From contig NZ_BOMS01000100.1 in NCBI RefSeq assembly GCF_016862315.1, positions 33,438 through 97,437 of the forward strand: 64,000 bases of DNA, read 5' to 3'. Below, piece by piece: positions 1 through 8,205 of the stretch. Both the position numbers and the translations under genes were made by a program. Within the stretch, counting starts at the first letter, position 1. Each line of letters begins with the position of its first letter. Source of the stretch: Actinoplanes palleronii (GTDB lineage: Bacteria; Actinomycetota; Actinomycetes; Mycobacteriales; Micromonosporaceae). The notes beneath the pieces are model-generated. The model did no database searches, was not told the origin of the DNA, and saw only the letters and a list, made by a program, of their open reading frames with translations.

Positions 1-57
1 TCCTTCTATCCGTAACTATCACGGCTCACATTTAGCTCCCGCGCTCTCCTCGATCAC

Positions 58-83
58 GCCGGCCCCGGGCAACCGGGGCCGGC
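58..83. terminator. Perfect 11-bp hairpin with GCAA loop
   Basis: GCCGGCCCCGG at 58-68 pairs perfectly with CCGGGGCCGGC at 73-83 around a GCAA (GNRA-type) tetraloop. No U tract follows, as is usual in GC-rich actinobacteria. It lies 28 bases before the first gene, so it probably ends transcription of a gene left of the window, or forms a stable leader for the gene at 112. The remainder of bases 1-111 shows nothing else recognisable. Confidence 0.6.
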
Positions 84-111
84 GGCCTAGCCACCGCACC
101 TACGGGAGACC

Positions 112-369
112 ATGGAAGTCAACGAGTTCTACTGGTACAGCCGCCAGATCACCGACCAGCTCGCACCCAGGATCAGCCCGAAGTACCGGCCGATGATCCT
201 GGCCTCCGCCGGTGCCGGGGCCTGGGACCTGGTGATCCCGACGCTCGTCGGCGCCCTGTCGGAGGAGGACGTCGTGATCACCACGGCGGAGAAGGGCGCG
301 CTGCGGGAGCTCATGGAGTTCCGCCGGGAGCCTCTGACCTACCTGGAGCGGATCCGGACCTCGGACTGA
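112..369 (+). CDS. Small hypothetical protein (85 aa)
   Basis: I do not recognise this family. The ATG has a GGGAG ribosome site a few bases upstream, and third codon positions are G/C throughout, which supports real coding. The protein is soluble and slightly acidic, with an aromatic N-terminus (FYWYSRQ), a small-residue stretch (LASAGAGAWD) near residues 31-40, and an acidic or amphipathic C-terminal half ending ERIRTSD. No signal peptide or membrane segment. A terminator-like hairpin (387-413) separates it from the GH13 gene, so it is probably its own transcription unit. Function unknown. Confidence 0.7.
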   Translation: MEVNEFYWYSRQITDQLAPRISPKYRPMILASAGAGAWDLVIPTLVGALSEEDVVITTAEKGALRELMEFRREPLTYLERIRTSD

Positions 370-386
370 CGGCCGAAGCGCAGCTC

Positions 387-413
387 GGGCCCCTCCCGGT
401 CGGAAGGGCCCTT
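387..413 (+). terminator. Hairpin between small gene and GH13 gene
   Basis: GGGCCC at 387-392 pairs with GGGCCC at 406-411, extended inward by TCC/GGA, and is followed by TT. It sits 18 bases after the stop of the preceding small gene and is well placed to terminate it. Confidence 0.55.
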
Positions 414-444
414 CACCGCGAGCGCGGTCCGTACCATCTCGGTC

Positions 445-2091
445 ATGGGCCGAGAATGGTTTGCCGACGCCGTCCTCTACGAGATCTACCCGCAGTCGTT
501 CGCCGACGCGAACGGTGACGGTGTCGGCGACCTGCAGGGCGTCATCGCGCGCCTGGACCACATCGCGTCGCTCGGCGTGAACGTCATCTGGTTCAACCCG
601 TGCTTCGCCTCGCCGTTCGTCGACGCGGGCTACGACGTCGCCGACTACTGCCTGATCGCGCCGCGTTACGGCACCAACGACGACCTGGTCGAGCTGGTCG
701 TCCGGGCGCGGGAGCGCGGCATCCGGGTGATGCTCGACCTGGTCGCCGGGCACACCTCGATCGAGCACGCCTGGTTCCAGCGCGAGCTGGCCGCCGACGG
801 CCCGGACCCGGAGGGCGACCGCTACGTCTGGTGCGAAGAACTGCCCAGCGCGGCGTGGAGCAACCAGACCCCGGGCACCCCGGCCTGGGTGCGCTCGCCG
901 GGCCCACGCCCGGGTTACTACCTGAAGAACTTCTACGACGAGCAGCCCGCGCTCAACTTCGGCTGGGTGCGCGGCGCCGGCGACGCGTCCTGGCGGGATC
1001 CGATCGACGCGCCCGGGCCGCTGCGCAACCGGCAGGCGCTCCGCGACATCATCGCGTTCTGGCTCGACCGGGGTGTCGCCGGGTTCCGGGTCGACATGGC
1101 GTTCTCACTGATCAAGGACGAGCAGGTGGCCGAGGGTCTGGCCGCCACGGTGGCGATCTGGCGCGAGATCCGCGACTGGCTGGACGTCGCCTATCCGGAC
1201 GCCGTGCTGATCCCGGAGGGCACCGAGCCGCGCACCGCCGAGCCGACCGCGTTCGACGCCGACTTCTTCCTGGTCATCCACGACGAGCACGGCAGCCTCT
1301 TCGACAACCACTACGCGGGGGTGCTGCCGTTCCACGAGGTGCGGGAGCCGTTCTTCGACGCCGCCGGCAAGGGTGGCACCCGGGTCTTCCTCGACGCGTG
1401 GGACGCGGCCCGGGCCGCCGACCCGCAGCGGCTGATCGTGATGGCGACCGCGGACCACGACTACGACCGGCTCTGCTGCGGGCCGCGCACCGCCGAGCAG
1501 CTCGGCGCCGCGCTGACGTTCCTGTTCACCTGGGGCAGCGTGCCGTGCCTGTACTACGGCGACGAGATCGGCATGCGGTACCTGCCGGGGATGCCGGACG
1601 TGGAGGGCGCGGTGTGCAACCCGGCGTACAACCGGGCCGGCTGCCGGACCCCGATGCAGTGGGACGCGGGGCCCAACGCCGGGTTCTCCACGGCCGACCC
1701 GGCCCGGCTCTACCTGCCGGTCGACCCGGCGGCGGACCGGCCCACGGTGGCCGCGCAGGACGGCGACCCGGCCTCGACGCTCACCCTGGTCCGCGAGCTG
1801 CTCGCGCTGCGGCGGGCCACACCGGCGCTGCGGACCCGGGCGAGCATCCGGGTGGTCCATGAGGGCTACCCGTTCGCGTACGTGCGCGGCAAGTCGCACC
1901 TGGTCGTCGTCAACCCGCGCCGGGAGCCGGCCACACTGACCGCCCCGGAGGTGGTCGGTGCCACCGTGCTGCTCGGCGCGGGTGTCGAGGCGACCGCGGA
2001 CGGGCTGGTGGTGGCCGGTTTCGGCTACGGCATCCTGAACGGGTTGGCGCCGAGCGCGGCGAGCAGGAACCAGGCCGTCGCGCCGGTGTGA
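445..2091 (+). CDS. GH13 alpha-amylase family glucosidase
   Basis: Cytoplasmic alpha-glucan or alpha-glucoside hydrolase/transglycosidase of family GH13 (548 aa, no signal peptide). The N-terminus (WFADAVLYEIYPQSFADANG) is typical of oligo-1,6-glucosidase and trehalose-synthase-like members. The three catalytic acids are visible: nucleophile Asp217 in GFRVDM, acid/base Glu258 in LIPEGTEP, and Asp339 in TADHD. The first conserved region reads DLVAGHTS where most members have an Asn before the His, so subsite -1 may be unusual. TACCAT at 432-437 resembles a -10 box only a few bases before the ATG, suggesting a leaderless message. The 3' end overlaps the convergent secreted-protein gene by 67 bases. 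The substrate cannot be named; maltose, trehalose or isomaltose are all possible. Confidence 0.88.
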   Translation: MGREWFADAVLYEIYPQSFADANGDGVGDLQGVIARLDHIASLGVNVIWFNPCFASPFVDAGYDVADYCLIAPRYGTNDDLVELVVRARERGIRVMLDLVAGHTSIEHAWFQRELAADGPDPEGDRYVWCEELPSAAWSNQTPGTPAWVRSPGPRPGYYLKNFYDEQPALNFGWVRGAGDASWRDPIDAPGPLRNRQALRDIIAFWLDRGVAGFRVDMAFSLIKDEQVAEGLAATVAIWREIRDWLDVAYPDAVLIPEGTEPRTAEPTAFDADFFLVIHDEHGSLFDNHYAGVLPFHEVREPFFDAAGKGGTRVFLDAWDAARAADPQRLIVMATADHDYDRLCCGPRTAEQLGAALTFLFTWGSVPCLYYGDEIGMRYLPGMPDVEGAVCNPAYNRAGCRTPMQWDAGPNAGFSTADPARLYLPVDPAADRPTVAAQDGDPASTLTLVRELLALRRATPALRTRASIRVVHEGYPFAYVRGKSHLVVVNPRREPATLTAPEVVGATVLLGAGVEATADGLVVAGFGYGILNGLAPSAASRNQAVAPV

Positions 2092-3260
2092 AGGCTCGCG
2101 TAGTAAAGGTCGCCGAACCCGGTGTCGAGCCCATCGCTGGACGCCGCCGGCACCCCCAGGCCGGCGCCCTGGGCGCGCGCGATGTTCCAGAGCAGCCGCT
2201 TGCCGAGCAGGTCGTCGCCCTTGGCGCGGCGCACCCGCAGGGCCAGAGCGGTCTGCGCGGTGCCCTCCAGCCACACCTTGCTCACGTCGGCGTCGCTGAA
2301 GCTGATCCCGGTGATCCCGGCGTCCTGCGCGGCCAGGTGGTCGAGCACCCAGGTGACCGACCGGCGGTAGCGGTCGTCGAGGGTGGCCAGGTAGGCCCAG
2401 GTCTGCACGTCCTCCGGGATCGGGTTGCGGTTGACCGTGACGCCGTCCGGGTCGGTGCCGGTCCACAGGTGCCCGGACGCCGGATCCTGCATGGCGGCGA
2501 CGAACGCGAACGCGTGCCGGGCCCGTGCGCTCCAGCTGCGGTCCCCGGTGAGCTGGGCGAGCATCGTGAAGAACGCGCCGGCGTCGATGTTGTGCTCGGT
2601 GGCCTTGAAGGTGAGCGGCTGATCGTCCGCGGTCCGCCCGCCGGTGTAGCCGAAGCTGGTGTAGGTGTGCTCGTGGATCCAGGTCGCGGCGCGCAGGGCG
2701 CCGGTCAGGAAGCGGCGCTGCCGGGTCCGCGCGTACAGGTGCGCGAACGCCATCCCGGCCCAGGCCTGATTGCCGGTGTACGCGGCCGGCGAGCCGATGT
2801 CGAGCACGCCGGTCAGCGTGGTGAACGAGTCCGGCTGATAGGACGCGCGGGTGCGCCCGTCGTCGATCGGGTCGTGCTGCTGGGCGTAGAGCAGGGTGTC
2901 GCCGAGCACCGTCGCGCGCCGCACGTCGTCGCGCTCGCCCCGGGCCAGCCACGCCATGATCACCAGTGCGTCGTCGTAGGTGAACGAGCTGACGAACGTC
3001 CACGTCGGCGTCTCGAAGAAGCCACCGGTGTAGCTGCGGGGCACGCGCAGGGCGCTGCCCGTACCGTACTCATCGAATTTGATCTTTAAAAAATCAAACG
3101 CCTGGTGTACGGAGATCGCGCTGGCGCCCCTGATCCAGCCGGGTGCGGTCGCCCGCGCCGGGCTGGTCGGCAGCACCGCGCCGGTGAGCAGGGCGGTGAA
3201 CGTGCTGGACGCACCGACCAGCAGCGACCGCCGGCTGGTGCTGGAGGACTGCGCTGTCAT
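2025..3260 (-). CDS. Tat-secreted (alpha/alpha)-barrel-like protein
   Basis: 411 aa. The N-terminus carries a twin-arginine signal (TSRRSLLVG, then a hydrophobic stretch ending SPARATA). The mature part has evenly spaced helical segments with aromatic and acidic motifs (FTYDDALVIMAWL, TEHNIDAGAFF, PEDVQTWAYL, FSDADVSKVWLEGTA) like glycosidases or epimerases of (alpha/alpha)6-toroid fold. I cannot name the GH family. The ATG at 3260 was chosen because it begins the Tat signal. The gene starts 8 bases after the GH20 stop and is last in the sugar-uptake operon, so it probably acts outside the cell on the same polymer. Its 3' end overlaps the GH13 gene from the other strand. Confidence 0.75.
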   Translation of the reverse strand: MTAQSSSTSRRSLLVGASSTFTALLTGAVLPTSPARATAPGWIRGASAISVHQAFDFLKIKFDEYGTGSALRVPRSYTGGFFETPTWTFVSSFTYDDALVIMAWLARGERDDVRRATVLGDTLLYAQQHDPIDDGRTRASYQPDSFTTLTGVLDIGSPAAYTGNQAWAGMAFAHLYARTRQRRFLTGALRAATWIHEHTYTSFGYTGGRTADDQPLTFKATEHNIDAGAFFTMLAQLTGDRSWSARARHAFAFVAAMQDPASGHLWTGTDPDGVTVNRNPIPEDVQTWAYLATLDDRYRRSVTWVLDHLAAQDAGITGISFSDADVSKVWLEGTAQTALALRVRRAKGDDLLGKRLLWNIARAQGAGLGVPAASSDGLDTGFGDLYYASLHTGATAWFLLAALGANPFRMP

Positions 3261-3268
3261 GGGTCTCC

Positions 3269-4879
3269 TCACGAGGGGCTGATGTTCGCGACCAGCTGGG
3301 CGATGTGCACGGTGCGCTGCTCGCGGGTCTGCGGGCGGCCGGGCACCCCGGGCCGGGTCTGCCAGGGCAGCGGGCCGTCGGCGTGCCGGTACTCCACACC
3401 GAGCGCGTCGAGGCGGGCCAGGTGGTGGCGCAGCCGCGGCTCGAACTCGGCGAAGTCCCGGTCGCCGGAGGTCCACAGCGCCTCGGCGACCGCGCACAGC
3501 CGGGGGAAGGCCAGGTAGTCGACGGTGCGCGGGGAGTCGGCGTGCTCGGTCCACAGGTTCGCCTGGCCGCCGAGGATGTGCCGGGCCTGTTCCGGGCTCA
3601 GCTGCGGCGGGACCGGGTCGAACGCGTACACGTCCCGCAGGGTCAGCGGGATGGAGACCGGGATGGGTTCGTCGGGCGACTCGGACTGGCGGTAGTCCAG
3701 GTAGACCAGGTCGTCCGGGCAGGCGACCACGTCGTGGCCGCGCCGGGCGGCGGCGACCGCACCGGTCATGCCGCGCCAGGACGCGACGGTGGCGCCCGGG
3801 CCCAGGTCACCCTCGAGGATCTCGTCCCAGCCGAACAGCCGGCGGCCGGCCGCGGTCAGGTGCTCGTCGAGGCGGCCGATGAACCAGGCCTGCAGCTGCT
3901 CCTCCCCCGCGATGCCCAGCTCGGCCATCCGCGCCCGGGTGCGCGGGTCGGCGCGCCACTGGCCCTTCGGGCACTCGTCGCCGCCGACGCCGATGTACCG
4001 CGACGGGAACAGCGCGAGCACCTCGTCGAGCACGCCGGTGAAGAAGCCCACGGTGGACTCCTCGACGTTGAGGATGTTCGGGCTGATCCCCCAGCGGGTC
4101 CAGACGTCCAGGGGCTGACCGGTGACGCCGAGCTCCGGGTAGGCGGCCAGGGCGGCCTGCACGTGGCCCGGCGACTCGATCTCCGGGACGACCGTGATGA
4201 AGCGGTCGGCGGCGTAGGCGACGATCTCCCGTACGTCCGCCTGGGTGTAGAAACCACCGTGCGGGCGGCCGTCGCCGCGCGCCGAGCGGACCGCGCCGAC
4301 CTGGCTCTCCCGGCGCCACGCGCCGACCTCGGTGAGCCGCGGATAGCGTGTGATCTCCAGGCGCCAGCCCTGGTCGTCGGTGAGGTGCCAGTGCAGGGTG
4401 TTCAGCCGGTGCAGTGCCATCAGGTCGATGAAGCGCAGCACGTCGTGCTTGGGCAGGAAGTGCCGGGCGACGTCGAGCATCGCCCCGCGCCAGGCGAACC
4501 GGGGCGCGTCGTGCACCCGCACGGCCGGCACCGCCCAGCGCTGCCCGGCGACCGGCGCGCGGCGGTAGACCGTGGGCGGCAGCAGTTGCAGCAGGGCCTG
4601 GCAGCCGTAGAACACGCCGGCCGGGTCACCGCCGGCGATGGTGGCCCGCTCCGGGGTGACGTCGAGGCGGTACGCCTCCGGGCCCAGGTCGGCGGCGAGT
4701 TCCAGGGTGATGGTGGCCCGCGCCGCGGTCGGCAGCGGCAGGCCGGTCGCCGGGCGCAGCGCCTGCTGCAGCCAGGCCAGCACCCCGCCGAGCTGATCGG
4801 ATGCGGACACGGTGGTGCCGTGGTCAAGGACGAGCTCACCGTCGCTCGTGACGAGGGAGAGCGGGCGTGGGGTCAGCAC
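3269..4879 (-). CDS. Beta-N-acetylhexosaminidase (GH20)
   Basis: 536 aa from a GTG start (VLTPRPL). An N-terminal GH20b-like domain (about 1-120) precedes the TIM barrel, which begins near FAWRGAMLDVARHF. The family signature GVGGDECPKG carries the paired catalytic residues Asp301-Glu302, which in GH20 stabilise and protonate the substrate-assisted oxazolinium reaction on terminal GlcNAc or GalNAc. No signal peptide is seen, so it probably works on imported oligosaccharides. The start lies 8 bases after the permease stop, placing it in the ABC operon and pointing to N-acetylglucosamine oligomers (chitobiose-like) as cargo; the cargo is an inference from context. Confidence 0.9.
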   Translation of the reverse strand: MLTPRPLSLVTSDGELVLDHGTTVSASDQLGGVLAWLQQALRPATGLPLPTAARATITLELAADLGPEAYRLDVTPERATIAGGDPAGVFYGCQALLQLLPPTVYRRAPVAGQRWAVPAVRVHDAPRFAWRGAMLDVARHFLPKHDVLRFIDLMALHRLNTLHWHLTDDQGWRLEITRYPRLTEVGAWRRESQVGAVRSARGDGRPHGGFYTQADVREIVAYAADRFITVVPEIESPGHVQAALAAYPELGVTGQPLDVWTRWGISPNILNVEESTVGFFTGVLDEVLALFPSRYIGVGGDECPKGQWRADPRTRARMAELGIAGEEQLQAWFIGRLDEHLTAAGRRLFGWDEILEGDLGPGATVASWRGMTGAVAAARRGHDVVACPDDLVYLDYRQSESPDEPIPVSIPLTLRDVYAFDPVPPQLSPEQARHILGGQANLWTEHADSPRTVDYLAFPRLCAVAEALWTSGDRDFAEFEPRLRHHLARLDALGVEYRHADGPLPWQTRPGVPGRPQTREQRTVHIAQLVANISPS

Positions 4880-4887
4880 GGTGGAAC

Positions 4888-5715
4888 CTAGCCCTTCACG
4901 GCGCCGGCGGACATTCCGGCGACGAGGTTGCGCTGAATGATCAGGAAGAAGACGACGACGGGCACCGAGAACAGCACGGAGGCCGCCATCTGCCCGCCGA
5001 AGTCGGTGCCGGTGTGCGGATTGGTGAACGAGGCCAGCCACACCGGCAACGTGTAGCGGCTCTGGTCCTGCATGAACGTGTACGCGAACAGGTAGTCGTT
5101 CCACGCCGCGATGAAGGCGAAGATGCTGGTCGAGATGACCCCCGGTGCCACCAGCGGGAACAGCACACTGACCAGCACCCGCCAGGTGGTCGCGCCGTCG
5201 ATCTGGGCGGCCTCCTCGATCTCGGCCGGGATCGCCACGAAGAAGCCGCGCATCACCCAGATCGAGAACGGCAGCACGGTCGCGACGTACGCCAGGATCA
5301 GCGCCGCGTACGTGCCGAGCAGGTCCAGGCTGTTGAACATCACGAACATCGGGATCAGCAGCGCGGTGCCGGGCAGCATCTGCACGGCCAGGATCACGAC
5401 CATGATGGTGCGCCGGCCGGTGAACCGGAACCTCGACAGCGCAGCCGCGGCGAAGATGCCCAGCACGATCGAGGCCAGCACGGTCACCGCGACCACGATC
5501 AGGCTGTTGCGCAGGTCGGTGAGGAACTGGTCCTGGCCGACCGCGTTGCGGAAGTTCTCCCACGTGGCGTGCTCCGGCAGGAAGTGCGGCGTCGAGGTCA
5601 TCACTTCCGGTCGCGGCTTGAACGCCGTGTTGACCATCCAGTAGACCGGGAAGACCCACACCAGGCAGAAGATCGCCGCGAGGGTGTTGACCACCCAGCG
5701 CCCACGACGGCTCAC
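4888..5715 (-). CDS. Sugar ABC transporter permease (MalG type)
   Basis: 275 aa, GTG start overlapping the stop of the upstream permease (GTGA). Six predicted membrane segments, with the cytoplasmic EAA loop EEAAQIDGATTWRVLVSVLFP that contacts the ATPase, and the C-terminal FLIIQRNLVAGMSAGAVKG typical of MalG-like carbohydrate permeases. It forms a heterodimer with the product of 5712-6680. No ATPase gene is in the operon, so the pair probably uses a shared MsiK-type ATPase encoded elsewhere, as in streptomycete sugar importers. Confidence 0.92.
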   Translation of the reverse strand: MSRRGRWVVNTLAAIFCLVWVFPVYWMVNTAFKPRPEVMTSTPHFLPEHATWENFRNAVGQDQFLTDLRNSLIVVAVTVLASIVLGIFAAAALSRFRFTGRRTIMVVILAVQMLPGTALLIPMFVMFNSLDLLGTYAALILAYVATVLPFSIWVMRGFFVAIPAEIEEAAQIDGATTWRVLVSVLFPLVAPGVISTSIFAFIAAWNDYLFAYTFMQDQSRYTLPVWLASFTNPHTGTDFGGQMAASVLFSVPVVVFFLIIQRNLVAGMSAGAVKG

Positions 5716-6680
5716 AGGTCCTCCCCCGATCGGAGCAGATTGCGGATGTAGACCGCGGTCAGCGCGAGCAGCAGCAGCGTGGTGACCACCGAGATCGCCG
5801 CGCCTTGGCCGATGTGGAAGCCGACGAACGCGGTCTTGTAGGTGAAGACGCCGAGCGTCGCGGTGGCGTCGCCGGGACCACCACGGGAGACCAGCCAGAT
5901 CTGGTTGAACACGTTGTAGTCCCAGATCACCGACAGGATCGTGACCAGCAGCAGGGTCGGCCGCAGGTGTTGCAGCGTGACCAGGCGGTAGACCGCGAAC
6001 TCGGTCGCGCCGTCGAGCCGGGCCGCCTCCTGGTACTCCTTCGGCACCTGACTCTCCGCGGCGTTGAGGGTCAGCGCGATGAACGGCACCGCCTGCCACA
6101 CGATCAGGAGCCAGATCGACGCGTACGCCCTGGCCGGGTCCTGCGCCCAGTTCAGGTCGGTGGTGTCGCCGAAGATCCGCACCTGGTCCAGCGCCCAGTT
6201 GACGACGCCGTACCCGGGCTGGAACAGCCAGTTCCAGACCAGCGACGACGCCACGTTCGGCATCGCCCAGGCCACGATCAGCACCACCGTGACGGTGTAG
6301 CGCCACCAGCGGCCGAGCCGGACGAGCAGGTGCGAGACGCCCATCCCGATCAGCACGCTGCCGGCCACCATCGCCGTGGTGAACAGCACGGTCCGCAGCA
6401 GCGACGCCCAGAACGTCGGGTCGGCCAGCAGGTCGCGGTACTGCTCGACGCCGACGTAGGAGTACGCGCCGGTGAACAGGGTCCGCTGGTTGTAGTCGGT
6501 GAACGAGGTGAACAGCAGGAAGCCGATCGGCGCGAGCGTCACGACGGCGAGCACCAGGCCCGCGGGACTCAGCAGCCACAGCGGCGCCAGGTTGCGCCGG
6601 CGGCGGGACCCCGGCCGGGGCCGGGGTGGTGCGGCCGGCGGGGCGCCGGCCGCATCACGTCGTGCGGTGGTGACGGGCAT
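5712..6680 (-). CDS. Sugar ABC transporter permease (MalF type)
   Basis: 322 aa. A proline/arginine-rich cytoplasmic N-terminus (about 1-30) is followed by six predicted membrane helices and the EAA loop KEYQEAARLDGATEFAVYRL. Partner of the MalG-type permease. It begins 6 bases after the stop of the binding-protein gene and ends in a 4-base overlap with the next permease, so translation is coupled along the operon. Confidence 0.92.
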   Translation of the reverse strand: MPVTTARRDAAGAPPAAPPRPRPGSRRRRNLAPLWLLSPAGLVLAVVTLAPIGFLLFTSFTDYNQRTLFTGAYSYVGVEQYRDLLADPTFWASLLRTVLFTTAMVAGSVLIGMGVSHLLVRLGRWWRYTVTVVLIVAWAMPNVASSLVWNWLFQPGYGVVNWALDQVRIFGDTTDLNWAQDPARAYASIWLLIVWQAVPFIALTLNAAESQVPKEYQEAARLDGATEFAVYRLVTLQHLRPTLLLVTILSVIWDYNVFNQIWLVSRGGPGDATATLGVFTYKTAFVGFHIGQGAAISVVTTLLLLALTAVYIRNLLRSGEDL

Positions 6681-6686
6681 GCCGGG

Positions 6687-8021
6687 TCACTTGCCGCCGG
6701 CGAGAACCGAGTCCAGGTGCGAGTCGAACTCCTTGCCGGCGTCTGCGGCGGGCTTGGCACCGGAGGCGACGGCGGAGAAGACCTGGTTGATGCTCTTGTC
6801 GCCCTCGATGGTCGGCCACTGGGCGGCGGCCGGGGTGGCCTTCGAGGTCAGGGCCGCGGTGAAGAAGCCCTTCTGCTGCTCGTCGAGGCTGGGCTGCGCG
6901 GCCTGGATGCCCTCGGTGCTGTTCGGGATCCAGCCGTCGTTGCCGAACACGTTCTTGTCCTGCACCGCCGGGCTGGCGGCGATCTTCACCCACTGCAGGG
7001 CGAGCTCGGGGGTGTCGCTCTTGGTGGCGATGCCCCAGTCGGAGCCGCCGAGCATCACCGGCTGCGCCTTGCCCGAGGTGCCGGGGAACGGGAACGTACC
7101 GAGATCCTCGCTCTTGATCTTGGGGTTGGCCTTCTGGATCAGGCCGAGCGAGCCGGTCGTGGACAGGATGGCCGAGGTCTTGCCGTCCGCGAACACCTGG
7201 TTCTGGTCCGGTGTGATGGTGTCCAGGGCCCGCGAGGCCGCGGTCGAATAGGTGTTCTGGAAGGTCTTGAAGTCCTCCAGGCCCTTCTGCCCGGCCGGGC
7301 TGGAGAAGCCGCCCTTCCACGCGCCGCCGTCGCTGGTGGCGATGTCGCCGCCGGCGTCCCAGACGAACTGCAGGCCGGCGAACCAGTACTGCCCGGGCAG
7401 GTAGAACGGTGCGAAGTCGGCCGCCGGGCTCGCCGCCTTGACCTTGTCCAGGGCCGCGGTCAGCTCCGGGTACGTGGTCGGCGCCGCGGTGACGCCGGCC
7501 GCCGCCCAGGTCTTCTTGTTGTAGATGACCGCGCGGGCGCCGGCGAACCCGGGCACCGCGTAGAGCGCCTTGTCCACGGTGGCCGGCTCCTCGAGGCCGG
7601 CCAGCCAGGTGCGTCCCTGCTTCAGGTCGGCCTGGTACGGCGTCAGGTCGAGCAGGCCACCGTTGGCGGCGAACCCGGGCACCTGGGTGTTGCCCAGGTC
7701 GAGCACGTCGGGGGTGCCGGACGTGGACAACGCCGTACTGATCTTGGTGGTGATCCCGTCCCACTGCTGGATCTGCAGGTCCACCTGCGCGCCGGTGGCC
7801 TGGGTGAACTGGTCGTTGATCACCTTGAGGGTGGCCTCGGTGTAGTCGCCGTCCATCACCCAGACGGTGAGGCTCTTGCCCTCGCCGCGGGTGTTCGGCA
7901 CGGCCTTGGGCGAGCCGTCGTCGCCGGACGCCGTGCTCCCGCCGCCGCCCCCGCAGGCGGCCAGGGTCAGGACGGTCGCGACACAGGCCGCGGTGGTAGC
8001 GATGTAGCTACGTCTAGGCAT
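6687..8021 (-). CDS. Sugar-binding lipoprotein of ABC importer
   Basis: 444 aa family 1 extracellular solute-binding protein. The signal peptide ends in the lipobox LAAC with the lipidated Cys at residue 23, followed by a glycine-rich tether (GGGGG). Typical cluster 1 features follow: TLKVINDQFTQATGAQVDLQ near the N-lobe and a tryptophan-rich C-lobe (ALQWVKIAASPAVQ). First gene of the five-gene operon that runs through two permeases, GH20 and the secreted barrel protein. A good promoter lies upstream at 8096-8124, with a palindrome over its start region, so the operon is probably repressed by the divergent TetR protein. Confidence 0.92.
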   Translation of the reverse strand: MPRRSYIATTAACVATVLTLAACGGGGGSTASGDDGSPKAVPNTRGEGKSLTVWVMDGDYTEATLKVINDQFTQATGAQVDLQIQQWDGITTKISTALSTSGTPDVLDLGNTQVPGFAANGGLLDLTPYQADLKQGRTWLAGLEEPATVDKALYAVPGFAGARAVIYNKKTWAAAGVTAAPTTYPELTAALDKVKAASPAADFAPFYLPGQYWFAGLQFVWDAGGDIATSDGGAWKGGFSSPAGQKGLEDFKTFQNTYSTAASRALDTITPDQNQVFADGKTSAILSTTGSLGLIQKANPKIKSEDLGTFPFPGTSGKAQPVMLGGSDWGIATKSDTPELALQWVKIAASPAVQDKNVFGNDGWIPNSTEGIQAAQPSLDEQQKGFFTAALTSKATPAAAQWPTIEGDKSINQVFSAVASGAKPAADAGKEFDSHLDSVLAGGK

Positions 8022-8069
8022 GAGGATGCTCCTCGGAAGGGATGCCGGAATATCAGAAGGCGGTCATAG

Positions 8070-8098
8070 TTTTCATGGCTCGCTGTTGCTGATGAAAA
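8070..8098. promoter_or_regulatory. Candidate operator for the sugar operon
   Basis: TTTTCAT at 8070-8076 and ATGAAAA at 8092-8098 are perfect inverted arms around a 15-base spacer. The right arm overlaps the -10 box of the minus-strand promoter at 8096-8124, so a bound protein would block initiation. The adjacent divergent TetR-type gene is the obvious candidate binder. Inference from position and symmetry only. Confidence 0.5.
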
Positions 8099-8124
8099 TT
8101 ACGACTGTCGAGTCCTCTAGTCAA
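8096..8124 (-). promoter_or_regulatory. Housekeeping-type promoter of the sugar operon
   Basis: On the minus strand, TTGACT (8119-8124) and TAATTT (8096-8101) are separated by 17 bases, a strong match to a principal-sigma promoter. It drives the binding-protein gene, leaving a leader of about 65-70 bases. No match to the DasR-type dre palindrome was noticed here by eye. Confidence 0.65.
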
Positions 8125-8205
8125 CAAAAACTTCCTATGTTTCGATCTCCTACATGGAACGGGGACTCCGGCACACCGCTGTGATTGACTGGCCGCTATG
8201 GCCGG

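Noticed and set aside
5805..8069. A 754-codon plus-strand frame across the ABC transporter genes
   Set aside because: Antisense to an unmistakable binding protein and permease; no ribosome site and no domain.
8022..8184. DasR-type dre site expected for a GlcNAc/chitobiose operon
   Set aside because: Looked for the ACTGGTCTAGACCACT-like palindrome by eye in the promoter region and found no acceptable match; the TTTTCAT/ATGAAAA palindrome fits another regulator better.
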